Positions 48,091-59,790 of a stretch of 64,000 bases of DNA are shown here, piece by piece (positions within the stretch are counted from its first letter, which is position 1; each line of letters begins with the position of its first letter). Under the pieces are notes generated by a model. It did not search any database, had not been told where the DNA came from, and was given only the letters and a program-made list of their open reading frames with translations. The stretch comes from Rhizophagus clarus (taxonomy: Eukaryota; Glomeromycota; Glomeromycetes; Glomerales; Glomeraceae): NCBI GenBank assembly GCA_015698045.1, contig BLAL01000044.1, positions 836,501 to 900,500 of the forward strand, in the 5' to 3' direction. A program made the position numbers and the translations under genes.

Positions 48091-48328
48091 ATAATACCGA
48101 TGGGATAAGAAACATGATTTATATTGGCTAAATTGGTTGAAAAAAGCTTTCTTGAGTAATTATATTGATGTATAAAGTCTTTTTCAGGTATAGTGGGTGG
48201 GAATAGATAGGCTTTAGTATTGAGATGACATGTATCACTGGCACAGTCCCGAGCTTTGTGTTTATCTTTTTAGCATGTATTAATAAAACATTATTAGAAC
48301 ATATACAATAAAGCACGCACACTCGTTT

Positions 48329-48500
48329 AAAAAAAAAATAAGTAAAGCTTTTATTGTATTTTTGAGTTATACACGATAAATCGGTTTGCTATGTAAAATG
48401 AAGTGAAACGAGAGGGTAATGGATGTTTCAAGTGAGGAATTTGTTGGCCACTAGACCACTCGCTTAGCGAGAATGGCAGTCATTCCCACTACTCCACATT
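48329..48500 (-). mobile_element. Possible tRNA-derived SINE relic
   Basis: On the minus strand TGGTCTAGTGG (48458-48448) matches the tRNA A-box pattern. It is followed by diverged sequence and by a T-run (A-run 48329-48338 on the plus strand) that could be a pol III stop or tail. A convincing B-box was not found, the cloverleaf does not close, and no target duplication was seen. It is suggestive only. Confidence 0.3.
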
Positions 48501-48505
48501 ACTAT

Positions 48506-48718
48506 CTAAGTTTCATTGATTTTACTATTTATCCATAAACCAATATCATCTAATGTGCTAATGTAACCATCTTTCTTCTTGATATTTCTCTCATAAAACG
48601 CTTGAACCGTATTCTTTTTAATTTTCCCTCCAAGTGCACGAATTTCCGTTGCGACGGGAAGGCACATCTCTTCCGAATTAATTCCTTTTTTTTTGCTCAA
48701 AAAGTTGCTTGAATCGGG
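48506..48718 (-). pseudogene. Short ORF fragment, unknown family
   Basis: Encodes SKKKGINSEEMCLPVATEIR, ALGGKIKKNTVQAFYERN and DDIGLWINSKINET in one frame ending at a stop. Composition is coding-like. A further minus-strand piece at about 49007-48830 reads SSIEALHNEMIRHYAPAVAR, a stop, then PIINFKPVQASSSSGKF, so the two may be parts of one decayed gene. The family is not recognised. Confidence 0.4.
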
Positions 48719-49032
48719 AGATAATACCTCTGAATGTTATTAGACCAGATCCTGCAAATATATCGAATTATAAGTTATGGATGCATATATAGAATATAAA
48801 TTGGATAGCTTATCAGAACTTTCCAGATGATGAACTTGCCTGGACTGGTTTGAAGTTTATGATTGGTCAGCCACGTTCAGCTTCAGTTTTGAATGGCTGA
48901 ATTCTTCGGGCGACAGCAGGGGCATAATGACGAATCATTTCATTATGGAGAGCTTCAATCGAAGAATTGATAGAGTTTATTTCGGATGAAATTCTGTACA
49001 AAAATAATATCTTTTCCGCAGGTTGATGTAAA

Positions 49033-49324
49033 TATTTTTTTTTTTTTTTATTTTTATTCCGAGTTGCATATTAGTACAGTTTATAAAGAAATTACAATAT
49101 AAAGAAAAGTAAATACAACATAAATCCGTAAACTAAATATAACTAGATAAATCTACCCAGCTCCAGCTCGCCAGAAACAATTTCCAGAGAGCTTAAACCC
49201 CGAAATAAAAAGGAAAATTAGAAGAAAAAGAAAAAAAAGAAATATAATAAAATCACCCAAAGGCCGAATTATTCTTTCAGGTCAAAGACCTGCTCCTTGT
49301 GAATTCAGTTAGACGGAGAATGAT
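49033..49324 (-). mobile_element. 5'-truncated LINE-like retroposon with target duplication
   Basis: About 292 bp flanked by the 14-bp direct repeat CAGGTTGATGTAAA (49019-49032 and 49325-49338). The side next to the first copy is a T-run (49034-49049), which is the poly(A) tail of an element lying on the minus strand. The body has no ORF, so it looks like a LINE 3' end or a SINE. A poly(A) tail together with a long target duplication is the hallmark of target-primed reverse transcription. Confidence 0.8.
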
Positions 49325-49338
49325 CAGGTTGATGTAAA

Positions 49339-50090
49339 ATATAAATATCGATATTTAGATTTTTAAATCGACAACTGTAATCACTGTCACGTGACAGGCG
49401 TGATATACAACTAATATGCCACATTCTTTCCCAACGATATGCTCTCGTAATTTTTAGATATTTTTCTTTCTATGTACACTGAATTTTATTATCACATCAT
49501 CTCCAGATTGTAAAATTACTATTTTATTTGAGCTAAAACGTTACTCGGCTACTAGTTCGAACACCTGTGATTAAATTGCTTGCCTCAATTTAAAGAATAT
49601 AAAATGCATAATTTTTTTTTTACTTCACTATTATGACAAAGCTAAAGCCAACACAGATAAATCTTTGCTGTCTGTAAATCCTGGCAACATATATGTTCTA
49701 CATAACTTATAATATTCTGGTGCTAACTACCTTGTCAATAAAATCTCTGCTTATCTGGAAAGTCTTGTTCAGCTGAAATTGAATCGGTCAATTTCGTAAC
49801 TAGTTCGAATTGAAACTAGCATTTCTATCATTAGATTCAAAAAATGGATCAATATATTGAAAAAATTAGTATGTATTATTTTATAGTTTTAGTGATTTTC
49901 TGTCATTTATACTAATAAAGTGTCATATTACCGAACTACTTAACAGGTGATAAAAATGTCCGATCCTAATATTGAAGCGGACTTTTGTAGGAAACTGAAG
50001 TTCAACGTTTATCAGCATATATGTTCTACCTTAATCTTTGAGCACATTTGACGGAGCCACGCCAGTTGAATATGTTCAAGCTCAAATGCA
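49339..50090. other. Intergenic, nothing recognised
   Basis: AT-rich DNA with one CACGTG palindrome inside TGTCACGTGACA (49386-49397). No gene or transposon end was seen. Confidence 0.5.
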
Positions 50091-50900
50091 ATATATTTGA
50101 AAAATTTTGATCCGGAATGTGGATTTCGAAAGGTTCGCTCAAATCTGAACTTCAATCAGTTTGAGGACCATGAGCTATTGGAAGACAAGAGTATAAAAAT
50201 TTTGCCGGTACACGACAATTCTGACACAATAATTCATCATACTATCGGCCTAATTTCATCTACAAAAAATGTAATGGGAGAATTTTGGATGATATTGCTT
50301 ATATCATTACTAGTAATAGGCTATAAAGCAAAGCAAGACAGTGTTATCTATGGACATCAATGGCACTGAACCCTCGAGAAAAGGGAGGACTTGCCGAATA
50401 CGATCGCATATCATCTCCTTACCGAGTCTAGAAAGCTTGATCAGTCTCTTAGGTAGTTATATCCACCTTGTCAAGAGAAGGATAGTACATTATAGACCAA
50501 AGATATCAGGAGTGGAACAAAGAATAATGAATTTATCTGGGAATATTTCGTATTCCTTCTTGTTAACGAAAAGGTCCAGTTATCATCAGATTCTATTCTA
50601 GCGTAAAAATGAACATTCTAATGAAAGAAAAAACATATCTTAGAGCAATTGGAGGAATTGATTTAATAGTAATTATTAAAAATTGGTCATTTGAAATCAA
50701 AAGCAAGAAGAAAGTAAAGTTATTTTCCTTTTTTTGAAAAATATATGAATTTATGATGAGGGGTTTGGGTTGCTTTAAAGAAACAGTTTTAGGTTTTCGT
50801 TATTTTGCCGAAAATCACATGCACAATCAGTTAGTGACAATGGTCAATATTCTGTCTCGTAACCCTCTAATACTACCATTTCTTTATTCATAAAGAAGAG
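50091..50900 (+). pseudogene. Weak, broken coding-like region
   Basis: Several plus-strand open stretches have plausible protein composition but change frame: KNFDPECGFRKVRSNLNFNQ (about 50097), LPNTIAYHLLTESRKLDQSL (about 50391) and IGGIDLIVIIKNWSFEIKSK (about 50650). No consistent set of introns links them, and no domain was recognised. It is more likely a decayed gene or element than an active gene. Confidence 0.3.
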
Positions 50901-51034
50901 ATTGAGAAATGATAGCAGTTGAGAAAGAGCTAAATATATTGGTACAGTGTAAATATGAAAAATTTTTAAGGGTTCAACTTCAATTTACAGACATACCAAA
51001 ACGAACCTACTGAGACTCAGTATACTTTTTATTC

Positions 51035-51061
<27 letters not shown>
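51035..51061. repeat. A27 homopolymer
   Basis: A run of about 27 adenines, the longest homopolymer seen. It could be the tail of an old retroposon on the plus strand; no target duplication was identified. Confidence 0.8.
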
Positions 51062-51066
<5 letters not shown>

Positions 51067-52779
51067 AATATAATTCCTAACTAAATTCTTTAAAAAATTA
51101 TTTAATAATATATAAGGAGTAAGTTATTTATTTAATTCCATTATTACATATTTATATAATATTTAATTTTGACCAATATTAATGAATCGTGGTGGTTAGC
51201 GAACAATAGATAATTTGAAAGCACAGAAAAAGACGTATCTTTTTATTTTGTAATATAAAAATAAACTATATAAATGTGATTAATAAAATAAAGACTGACT
51301 AAATAATAATCTCATTTTCCCATTTTTCCAATGTACAAGTTAAAAAAAAACATTGTAAACAGGGCAATAAAATTTATTACTCGTGATAGAAGAGGTGTCT
51401 TTAAATCCCATAACACGAAATATTTATTGCCTAGATGACTAGCTAAGAATAAGTTTAGCATTTATTGTCTGAGTGAGCTATTTATTTAATTGATAATAGC
51501 GTAAGCAACACGCAAAAGTAAAAACTATTTTGGATGTATCACTCAAACAATACATCTAATATATGACCAATTCACTTATTCATTTAATCTCTGCTATTCA
51601 GTATTGAAAGTAAGTATTTGTCATTTTCATTGATTTTTCTCTTTCTGTGAAAAATAAAGTGATTCAGAAGTCAGAACTATAAACCTCTGATGAAAGAATG
51701 TGCCTGACATGTCATTATCACCTATCTTACATATCGTCAACACCTCTACACCCCTTTAAAGTCTTTCCGATTCTTTACGTGTTTCCTTTCTCCTGGTTAA
51801 GTTTGCAAGTCTTTAATGTAGGTCGTAATATCAGCACTTTTTCGAATTCTTTTTTTATAGGAAATCTTCCATTTATACGGGTTATCTTTCAAGCTATGTA
51901 CATGTATACTTCTAGCTATAAAAGTACAGAATTTTGATCAAAAATTTCTGCTAGATATGTATTGTAATCGAGATAATATATTTTATCCGATATATACTCG
52001 GGGGATATTAGACAATTATCTTCTTCTCAATATCATTATTACCACCATCTTCCCTTCATGCGCTATCAATATCACTAATTCATCAAACATTACGAACTTC
52101 ATCTCTCCCACTTACTTCTCTTGTATTATTAAGCAAATTATCGTAATTTTAGTAATAAAAATTTTACGACATATTATAAAAGGATTATCTTATTCATTCG
52201 GCCACTATAACATAAGATAGACATTTATTTCTTTTTAGCACATGCTAATTCATTTATTTCAGAAGTTATTCATTCGTTATATAATGTTTACTTATAGCAT
52301 TTATTAATAGTTATATCTACACCGGGAATAAGAGCAATATTCGCCAATTTATTTTAATTGAATCAACATAGAATCAAAAGTAAGAGTCCCAATCTATCAA
52401 AGTGCCTCTTTTTACTGCAGTACCTTCTTATATTTATTTTAAGCGAAAATTTTTCTGTATATGCTGTACTTTTAAAATATGAAATTCTTCAAGATTGGAT
52501 GGTTTGGATTATACACTGTTAGTTCACATATCATCGTACCCATTGGGTTAAAAATATTTTGTAAGTTAAATTTATGAAACAAAAAATTTTATTTAACATT
52601 AATAATCAGAGAGCGTTTCAAGAAAGAGTAATATAAATTGTCATTCATCCCTACGACTATGAAAGGGTAATTGCGATCTATGCACAGTTACTAAAAGATT
52701 AAATATATAACTGTGTAACTCGTAGGAATGTTACACAACACGCGAACAAAATTATCAGCGGCTGTTTTTTAACATAACA
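51062..52779. other. Intergenic, no supported gene
   Basis: Two plus-strand open stretches (51698-51937 and 51957-52220) are Ile/Phe/Ser-rich, as AT-rich random DNA gives, and have no splice or domain support. No RNA gene was seen. Confidence 0.5.
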
Positions 52780-54480
52780 TCATTCAGACGTAAAAATCAT
52801 ATTAATTGAATCCGGGCAAGTGAATATTTTAAATAATGTTACAAATTTGGTTAATTTCCTCAACAATTAATGCAATGTGTAGACATTCACATGCTTATAT
52901 TAAATTTATCGGGCAGAAGATAATTTTATTTTAAAGAAAATTCGGATATTTAACGAGCATTATGCTAAGCTAATGTCATCATGATACGGTAATCAATTTC
53001 TTGCATCATTAGAAAATATTAATCCCCTTTACGAGTGCGTTTATTTTATTTAAATACTATTAATTACGTTAATGAATACTTTCCCCGTCATCATTTTAAA
53101 CGATTTAGTTAAAGCTTTGGCCTAATTATTCAATCGCAAAAATGTAAATCTTAAGCAAATAGTGATGCAAGGACGTTTTATTAATCACATTGTAAGTGCG
53201 TCATTTTTGTGAACACAATTAGAATCTGAGTACGTGTTAGTTGGTATGCTTTATATTTTCAGATGATCTTTTGAATTTTTGATATACTGTAGATCTCATA
53301 TATATTGATAGCTCGTTGATGTTTTAGTAGTACAAAATAGTGTTACACTGCACGCACTGCGAGCAAGTAAATCTTCAAATTAGGGTATGTATAGAAGTTA
53401 AACATTTCGAATAAATGGAATACGAATTTTTTCATAGTGCAATCTTTTATAACTATCAAACACCACAAAAATTCCTTTTTGGTCATTGATTCCGAATTTT
53501 CTAAATATTTTATATAACCCCCACCTGGTCAAACTGTTTACAAGTTCACGTCATAAATAAGAGTATGATTTCTTTTTATCACGCAGTAAACTTTTAACAT
53601 ATTTAATATTAGTAATGAATTTCGTGTTATTTTCGAATCATACTCAGATATTGACATCACTATACTGATTTTTTTGTACAGAGAATACAAACATTACATT
53701 AAAATGACATAAACGTAAAAATAAGTTTATCAAATTTTCAGGTTCTTAAAATTTAATATTAAGCGAAACGGTTCGCGTTAGAAATAAATTTGAGCTCAAG
53801 CAGATGAATATTAACAAATTTGGTTAATTCTTCTCAAACAATTATCGATATTATTGTAATCATTCACTGTAGATCAATAGAAAGTTATTAAGATATTGAC
53901 ATCACATAAACAAACATTACGCTAAGTTGAATGATTTATCGTAACCGATTTCTTGAATTATTTGAATTCTGGCAATTTAAAATGTTATTACAAATCAAAA
54001 AGTTAATTTTTCTTAATAATCAACGATAATGGTCAACTTTTTTTCGTGAATCTTTCTTTGGAAAGTTGGACACTAAGCCTCGTTTTTGAAGCAATTACCG
54101 TTTCGCTAAAACAAATGTCATAATGATACATTTTGACCAGTCTCTTGACATATCATCATTTAAACGTAAAAAGTAAATCGGGAAAACTTGAGTCTTGAGG
54201 TCTGTACTTTATTAATTTTTTCGTTTAGATTTATTTTTTCAAATATTTATTTATTTATAAATATAATTATCACAATTAAAAAAATTATGATAATGAATTG
54301 CTTCCCGAAAATGACTTTAAACCTCGTGAAATGAAGGTAAAAATCAGATTAGCTCTTTTTCGAATTGGCGTTTTATTGACATCATTTTAAAACAAGTACA
54401 CTAAAATGCTAAACCAAATATATATTTGATCGATTTCTTGAACATCATTCAAACGCCAGGTGTAAATCCTTGTTTTTAAA
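52780..54480. repeat. Diverged dispersed repeat copies upstream of the acidic-protein gene
   Basis: At least three related segments of about 150-200 bp occur. Landmarks recur in order: TCAKACGTAAAAA; ATGTTACAAATTTGGTTAAT (52839) with TTAACAAATTTGGTTAATTC (53810) and a weaker form near 53985; a CTAAG/CTAAA..ATG motif; and TTTCTTGCATCATT / TTTCTTGAATTATT / TTTCTTGAACATCATT (about 52998, 53951, 54433). GATATTGACATCAC appears at about 53650 and 53894. Copies are heavily mutated and not strictly tandem. The origin is unknown, and no ORF was seen. Confidence 0.55.
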
Positions 54481-54566
54481 TATATATAAAGAAAAAATTC
54501 TTTCCTCCACTCCTAAACAAATTGCCAAATTATTTTCTAGAATCCATTCAAATTAAAAAAAAAAAA

Positions 54567-55273
54567 ATGACTGATCGGGATCCTTATCAAGAGGAAGAGG
54601 GAATCGTTAAAGACGAATTTTATGTTCAAAATGAAGAACGTGGAGGAGATGAGTATGACCCTCAAAAAGACATGGAAGAAGAAGCAGAAACAGAAGACAA
54701 TGACGTTGACGTTGTGGAAGAGGGTTTGTCTTAAAAAAAAAATTGATCAAAAGGATTACTCATCTAATATTAACCAATTTCTTGGCTTTTAAAATAAACA
54801 AATAAAAATAGATACTGCTGATTTAGAACAAAATGCGACGATTGAACCAAAAAGATTTCGTGATTCTACCTATAATATCACGCAAAAGGAAGGCTATTAT
54901 GATGAAAATGAGAATGAGACAGATGTAGGAGGCGAAGTATCTGAACAGAGTGGTAGAGACAGAGACGCTTCAAGACAATTGTAAATCAAACAATCCCGCT
55001 TCCAACCTTTATTTTTTGGATGTTTTTTAATTGTAATTTTTTTACTTGTAGGTCATCGCTTATTGCTGCATCTCACCGAAAGAATAGAGCTCCAGAAAAA
55101 AAGCGTCAGAGTGCTTTAAAGGCTTCAGAATTGCATGAACAAATTACTGGACATCCTTTGGAAATAAGTGAAGGTATTTATTATATATATATAAACATTA
55201 TTTGTACATCCCTTACATTTTCGGTATTTTTTTTTTTTTAACTTCCTTTTTTATAGACGGAGAAGTTCAATAG
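54567..55273 (+). CDS. Small acidic protein with basic C-terminal helix, unknown function
   Basis: Four exons, 54567-54723, 54812-54980, 55052-55173 and 55257-55273, give 154 residues. The first ~110 residues are strongly acidic and probably disordered (EEEAETEDNDVDVVEE, DENENETDVGGE). They are followed by a compact basic amphipathic segment, SHRKNRAPEKKRQSALKAS, then ELHEQITGHPLEISEDGEV to the stop. Acidic tail plus basic helix suggests a nuclear or chromatin-linked role such as histone or ribosome handling, but I do not recognise the family. All splice sites are good, and the last exon encodes only five residues. The start ATG follows an A-run, typical for this genome. Confidence 0.75.
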
Positions 55274-55747
55274 ATATATGGGATTTTAGTGACAGATAAA
55301 GAATTCGATCTGCGTGAATCGTTGATTTTGTTATTTCTTTTGTATAAGAGAAGACTTTTATGATCGAAAAAATTTTTTTCTCAATATTTTATGAATTTTA
55401 TGTATAAATCTAAACTTTATTATTGATCACATGCAATATTACATCTAAAATTAATAAATTGTAGGTAGAAAACAATACATATTTGTGTATATATATGCTA
55501 AGTGATTATTTTCTTTAAAAAATTTTAAACGGGTGTATGTATTAAGTAGTGTTCGTAAGTACATGACTTGGACCTTTTTTGTTCCATCCCTTCCAAATTT
55601 CAACAGAATTTAAAATCTGTCACGAGTATATCTATTTAATGAGAAAAACATACATAAGTATTATATATAAAAAAAAGAAAAGATTGAAAATTGTCCGAAT
55701 TTTATAAAGAAAATGATGGTTTTTTGTTTTTTCGTTAGTTTTTATCG
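55274..55747. other. Convergent 3' flanks
   Basis: AT-rich gap between the convergent acidic-protein and NDUFA4-like genes. No gene or repeat was recognised. Confidence 0.55.
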
Positions 55748-56145
55748 TTATACCACCAAAACGTACTTTCTGTCGAATTTCTGATTGACAGCCATAAGTT
55801 TTACTTGTGTACCGTCTTGGATGTTATTCCATGGCGTTGGGTTGTTTTTTCTAATAATGAGAGAAGGTTAAATTTTTTCATACCCATACGAATGAAAAAT
55901 TTTCTTATTAAAGTAACTAAACTTACTTATCCCAAACGACTTCGGGTCCCCGAGCAAGGCGGGTAAGATACCAACCGGCACCAGCAACAGCTACTCCCTA
56001 TTATATCGTATAATAAATTAGGATATAAACGTAAACTATAGTAAAAGTGCTTTCAAACAATACATACTGTTACAGCGTAGATTGGAAGGATTTCAACACG
56101 GAACCAATTTCTCATGAATGTTGACCTTGCGACTGCGGCAGACAT
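55748..56145 (-). CDS. NDUFA4/MLRQ-like respiratory subunit
   Basis: Three exons, 56145-56068, 55997-55927 and 55850-55748, give 83 residues, the same size as human NDUFA4 (81), first assigned to complex I and now to cytochrome c oxidase. Seen: a short basic N-terminus (MSAAVARSTFMRNWF), one membrane span (LPIYAVTVGVAVAGAGWYL), then the family signature LTRLARGPEVVWDKKNNPTP and WNN, matching the animal pattern of LRLAL.NPDVCWDR.NPEPWN. Expected location is the mitochondrial inner membrane. Fungal complex I also has a related 9.5-kDa subunit, so the exact complex is uncertain. The gene looks intact. Confidence 0.9.
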
Positions 56146-57384
56146 TTTGATTTGATGATGTATATGATTTGAGAGAGGGAAAAAATTTTTTTTTTTCTCA
56201 AAAAAAAAGTGACAAAGGTATTATAATAATAATAATAGCCTGTATGATTATTATATAAATAATTTATGAAAAAAATTTTCTTTTTTTTCTTGAACATGAA
56301 AACTGAAAAGGACGACGACTTATATATTCTTACAACACCGGGAAATTCCGCCGTGAACGGCAATAAACGGGCGTAAAAAAAAAACGTGTATAATTTGTAT
56401 ATCCATATATAAATGAATTCATAATAAATAATGCAGCCATGCAGGAACATCTATAGTAAATAAAATCTTGACAGATTCCTGAGTCAAATTTTCTAAATAA
56501 GGCTAAAGATTGATTATTTTTGGTTATTTGAATATGAACACAATCGGTTTTTTTTATTTGGAATGAAAGAAGTACCTTTGTAACCTTAGTAACTGATTTG
56601 CCAATAATAATAATAAAAAAAAAGAGAATAAAGAAATAAATACAATCATATGGGATTCTTTGATTCGTACTCCACATTGTATATTTTCAAAGTATCACAA
56701 CTAAATTACTTTGTTACGGGGGAATACGGAACCAAAGAAATTTATGCTAACGTAATGTGAGACGCACATTATGATGCAATTTCTCCCATGCTCATATATG
56801 AAAAAATTAATAATATTCGGTTTGAGTGTTAGTATTTAATTCTATAAATTTTATTTTTTTTTTTTGCTAAATAAATAAATCGACGCAAAAAAAAAAGATG
56901 TCTAATTTCGGTCATCTCCACTCAGAATCTACTTAAATACGTAATCCTTTTTTTTTTTTTTTTAGAAATTTTTAATATATGCTGTATGATTGCGTAATTA
57001 CTAAAATGGGATAGTCAATTTTATTTATTGCGCCCTCTTAAGCCCGTTTCAAATTTCAATCTGATCGGCAAATAAGCCCAATCTGGAGTAGACAAGTCCG
57101 ATAATCAACTAGCCACGTGTCATTTGTCTTTTCACTGTCTTTTCACGTGACAAAAGTTACTGCGATTTTTGTGATTTGAAATTCCTGATTAATATCCGAT
57201 ATAATGTAATTATTATCTTTTCTTTGATGTAATTAAATTTGAACTCTGAACTCTACTCCTATGAGCAACGCTTTTCGCTTTTCTGCAAATCCAGGAATTC
57301 TGAGTTAAAAAAAATATATTATATTATTTCATTTAATAAGTTTCTATTTCCACAATTATTAATATATTCCGATCCCTTAACTCT
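56146..57384. other. Intergenic with two E-boxes
   Basis: No believable gene. Minus-strand open stretches at 56112-56677 are AT-driven. Two CACGTG sites lie 24 bp apart at 57114-57119 and 57144-57149. Confidence 0.5.
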
Positions 57385-57448
57385 TCCCCAATTCCCAAGC
57401 CCTAATTCCCCAAACCCTAATTCCCAAACCCTAATTCCCCCAAACCCG
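57385..57448. repeat. CCCTAATTCCC(C)AAA minisatellite, telomere-like
   Basis: About four units of 14-16 bp: CCCCAATTCCCAAG, CCCTAATTCCCCAAA, CCCTAATTCCCAAA and CCCTAATTCCCCCAAA. Each contains CCCTAA, the complement of TTAGGG telomere repeats, but the unit is longer. It stands out as a C-rich island with strong strand asymmetry in AT-rich DNA. Confidence 0.85.
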
Positions 57449-57563
57449 CTTTTAATAATATTAGGGGCAATTACGGCGAACCATAACCACCCCAACAAAC
57501 AAAAATTGTCCAGTTGAGACACCCATTAAGGGCGTTCAAAGCAACGGCTACCAACGCTGTGCA

Positions 57564-57620
57564 ATGTCAGCGACCATCACTCACACGTCCGCCTTCTTGT
57601 TCACGGTCGTGTCCTGGCAG
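57564..57620 (+). other. GC-rich exon-like segment, no partner exon found
   Basis: ATG at 57564, 19 open codons (MSATITHTSAFLFTVVSWQ) and a perfect GTAAGT donor at 57621. The base composition of 57480-57620 is markedly less AT-rich than all around. No acceptor with a continuing frame was found before the paraoxonase-like gene at 58136. It may be a first exon, a non-coding exon, or part of a repeat. Confidence 0.3.
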
Positions 57621-58135
57621 GTAAGTATGATTTGCTAAAATGCGATTTTTCGGTCTATTTATGTTCAACTCGTAAATTATGGGATCAATAAAAACTGGCG
57701 CAGTAAATTCCTCCACGTGATTAGATTTCCCGTGAACCATTTTCTAGGGGTTAGATAAATAAACGAGGGGTAACTCAAATGTTACACAAGTAATCCGTAT
57801 TAAATTAGATCATCCGATAAAAAAAATATTGTCATGTGAAAACGGGCTTCAAAAATAGGATCTGCTACTTGAAATACCTCAAAACTATATAAAATTTTAT
57901 TAAAATATTTAAAAATAATATACAACAAACGAAGAAACTCCTTATAAATGTTTTAAAATATTTGTAGTTTTTTTTATTGAGATCTCGGAAAAAAAATGTA
58001 TTTTTTTTACCTTTCGCGTGTTGTCAATATGTCAATATGAAATTTTACTGATCAACCCGTGATCAGCCCGTGTAACATTTAAGTTCTTAGGTATTTTCAA
58101 AATTCTCAAAATTCTCTTAACATCCCACAAAAAAA
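57621..58135. other. Upstream region of the paraoxonase-like gene
   Basis: AT-rich with a CACGTG at 57714-57719. It probably contains the promoter of the gene starting at 58136. Nothing else was recognised. Confidence 0.45.
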
Positions 58136-59603
58136 ATGCAAGCAGCCGCAATTATTCTTACTATACTTGCTCTGATTATTGCATTATCTTATACTTGGAT
58201 AAGTGAAGTTATAACTATTGCAGGTATTTTTCGACCAGATATCAAGCCTTATGATGGAGGAAAATGTAGAGTAATTAAAGGTCATTATACTGTATAACTG
58301 ATAAATCTTGAACACGTAATTGAAAAATTCGAATAATTCGTTCGTTTGAATTTATTTGTGAATGATTAGGAGTTGAAACTTGTGAAGATATACTTATTCA
58401 TCATCGAACTGGTCACGCTTTTATGGCTTGTGGTAATGCAACTATTAGGAGTAATGTATTTTATCCACCAATTAACCTCTTAACTAATACGACTCAACTA
58501 ATAAGAGAGACACCTTACATTTATGACATTAATGTAAGTATAATTCAATTGTAATCTTTTCTTTTTTTTTTTTATCATAAAAAATTACATTTTAAATTTT
58601 CGTTATTAGAATGATAAACTTATCCCACTTGAATTAAAAAATTTTCCGCCAGAAGAAGATTTTTTATTATGTGGAATGGGAATATACGAGGACGAAAAAA
58701 ATGAACCAAATAAATTATATGTATTTTTTGCAAATCATAAAAAATCTGGCAGTGTTATTGAAATATTTGAACATATCCTGAACACAAATGAATTAGTTCA
58801 TTTAAGTACTGTTAAACATGATTTAATTATTACACCAAATGATGTCGTACCCGTTTCAAAAGATGAATTTTACGTTACTAATGATCATTCAACTGAATTT
58901 TATAGATTATTTGATGGTATTTAAAATTACATATATATGTATATTTATTATACAGTATCTACATTTTTTTTACGCGTATTGTTTAATTTATTTAGATATT
59001 ATTCGTCGTCCATGGGGAAATGTCGTATTTCATTCTTCAATTACGAATACAACCGAGATTGTTGCAGATGGTCTAAGTTATCCTAATGGAATAACTTCAA
59101 ATTGGGATAATTCTAAAATATATGTTGGAACTTCTACTGGTGGTGAAGTTATGATTTATGATCGTAAATCAAATAATAAACTTCATCTATCAGATAGATT
59201 ATTTGTCGGACTATCAGTTGATAACTTAAGTGTTGATGAACAAACTGGTGAAATTTATTGTGCTGGTATGTATACATATTAATTATATATTAAATTGTAT
59301 ATTTATTTATTTTATTCATTTATTCATTCATTTATTTTTTTAGCAACCCAAAAACCTCTTGCTGCATTTGCTTATATGATAGATCGCACTTCTCCTCCAC
59401 AACCAGCTGCTGTCATAAAAATAAGTAATAATACAGCCGAAGATAAATTCTACGGGATAAAATATTCTCATAAGATAATTTTTGAAGATAATGGAAGCAT
59501 CTTACCTTCCGTATCAATTGCTGCTGTAGATAGGCAAAGGAATGTAATGCTTTTAGGTACTTTTCGTGGCAGTGGTATAGCTAGATGTGAACTTGATCTT
59601 TAA
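58136..59603 (+). CDS. Paraoxonase/arylesterase-like six-bladed beta-propeller protein
   Basis: Five exons, 58136-58280, 58370-58533, 58610-58916, 58996-59265 and 59344-59603, give 381 residues (animal PONs about 355). The N-terminal hydrophobic segment (AAIILTILALIIALSYTW) is an uncleaved signal or membrane anchor, as in PON1. Propeller signatures: CRVIKG..CEDI, TPNDVVPVSKDEFYVTNDHS (PON: NDIV...FYATNDHYF, calcium-binding Asn/Asp), LSYPNGIT, VDNLSVDEQTGEIY (PON: DNI..D..TGDLW) and a last-blade GTFRGSGIARCEL. These suggest a calcium-dependent lactonase or esterase facing the ER lumen or outside. The first intron uses an unusual GTCATT donor, chosen because it alone keeps the CRVIKG-VETCED join. 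The SMP-30/gluconolactonase family is the alternative. Confidence 0.87.
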
Positions 59604-59790
59604 ATTTAGGTCCATGACTATACGGATGTATTGTAAATATTTTATTTTGTATGTAAGAAACAAAAAATTTTTTTCTATTCTAAAAATAAAAATTATATAA
59701 CTTGATTTTTTGCTATTTTTAAAACGTGTATTCGATACACAAATAAAAAAGAAAGAAAAGCGATATAATTAAATTCGATTCATAAAGTAT

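Noticed and set aside
48448..48500. Functional tRNA gene on the minus strand
   Set aside because: Only an A-box-like motif is present; acceptor and T arms do not pair and no good B-box follows.
51698..52220. Two adjacent plus-strand ORFs of about 80 codons
   Set aside because: Composition is Ile/Phe/Ser-rich as expected from AT-rich random sequence; they lie in different frames without a convincing intron.
52780..54480. CRISPR-like array
   Set aside because: Copies are diverged, irregularly spaced and far longer than CRISPR repeats, and the organism is eukaryotic.
56112..56677. Minus-strand ORFs of about 115 codons
   Set aside because: AT-driven Phe/Tyr/Ile composition, and they overlap the promoter region and start of the NDUFA4-like gene.
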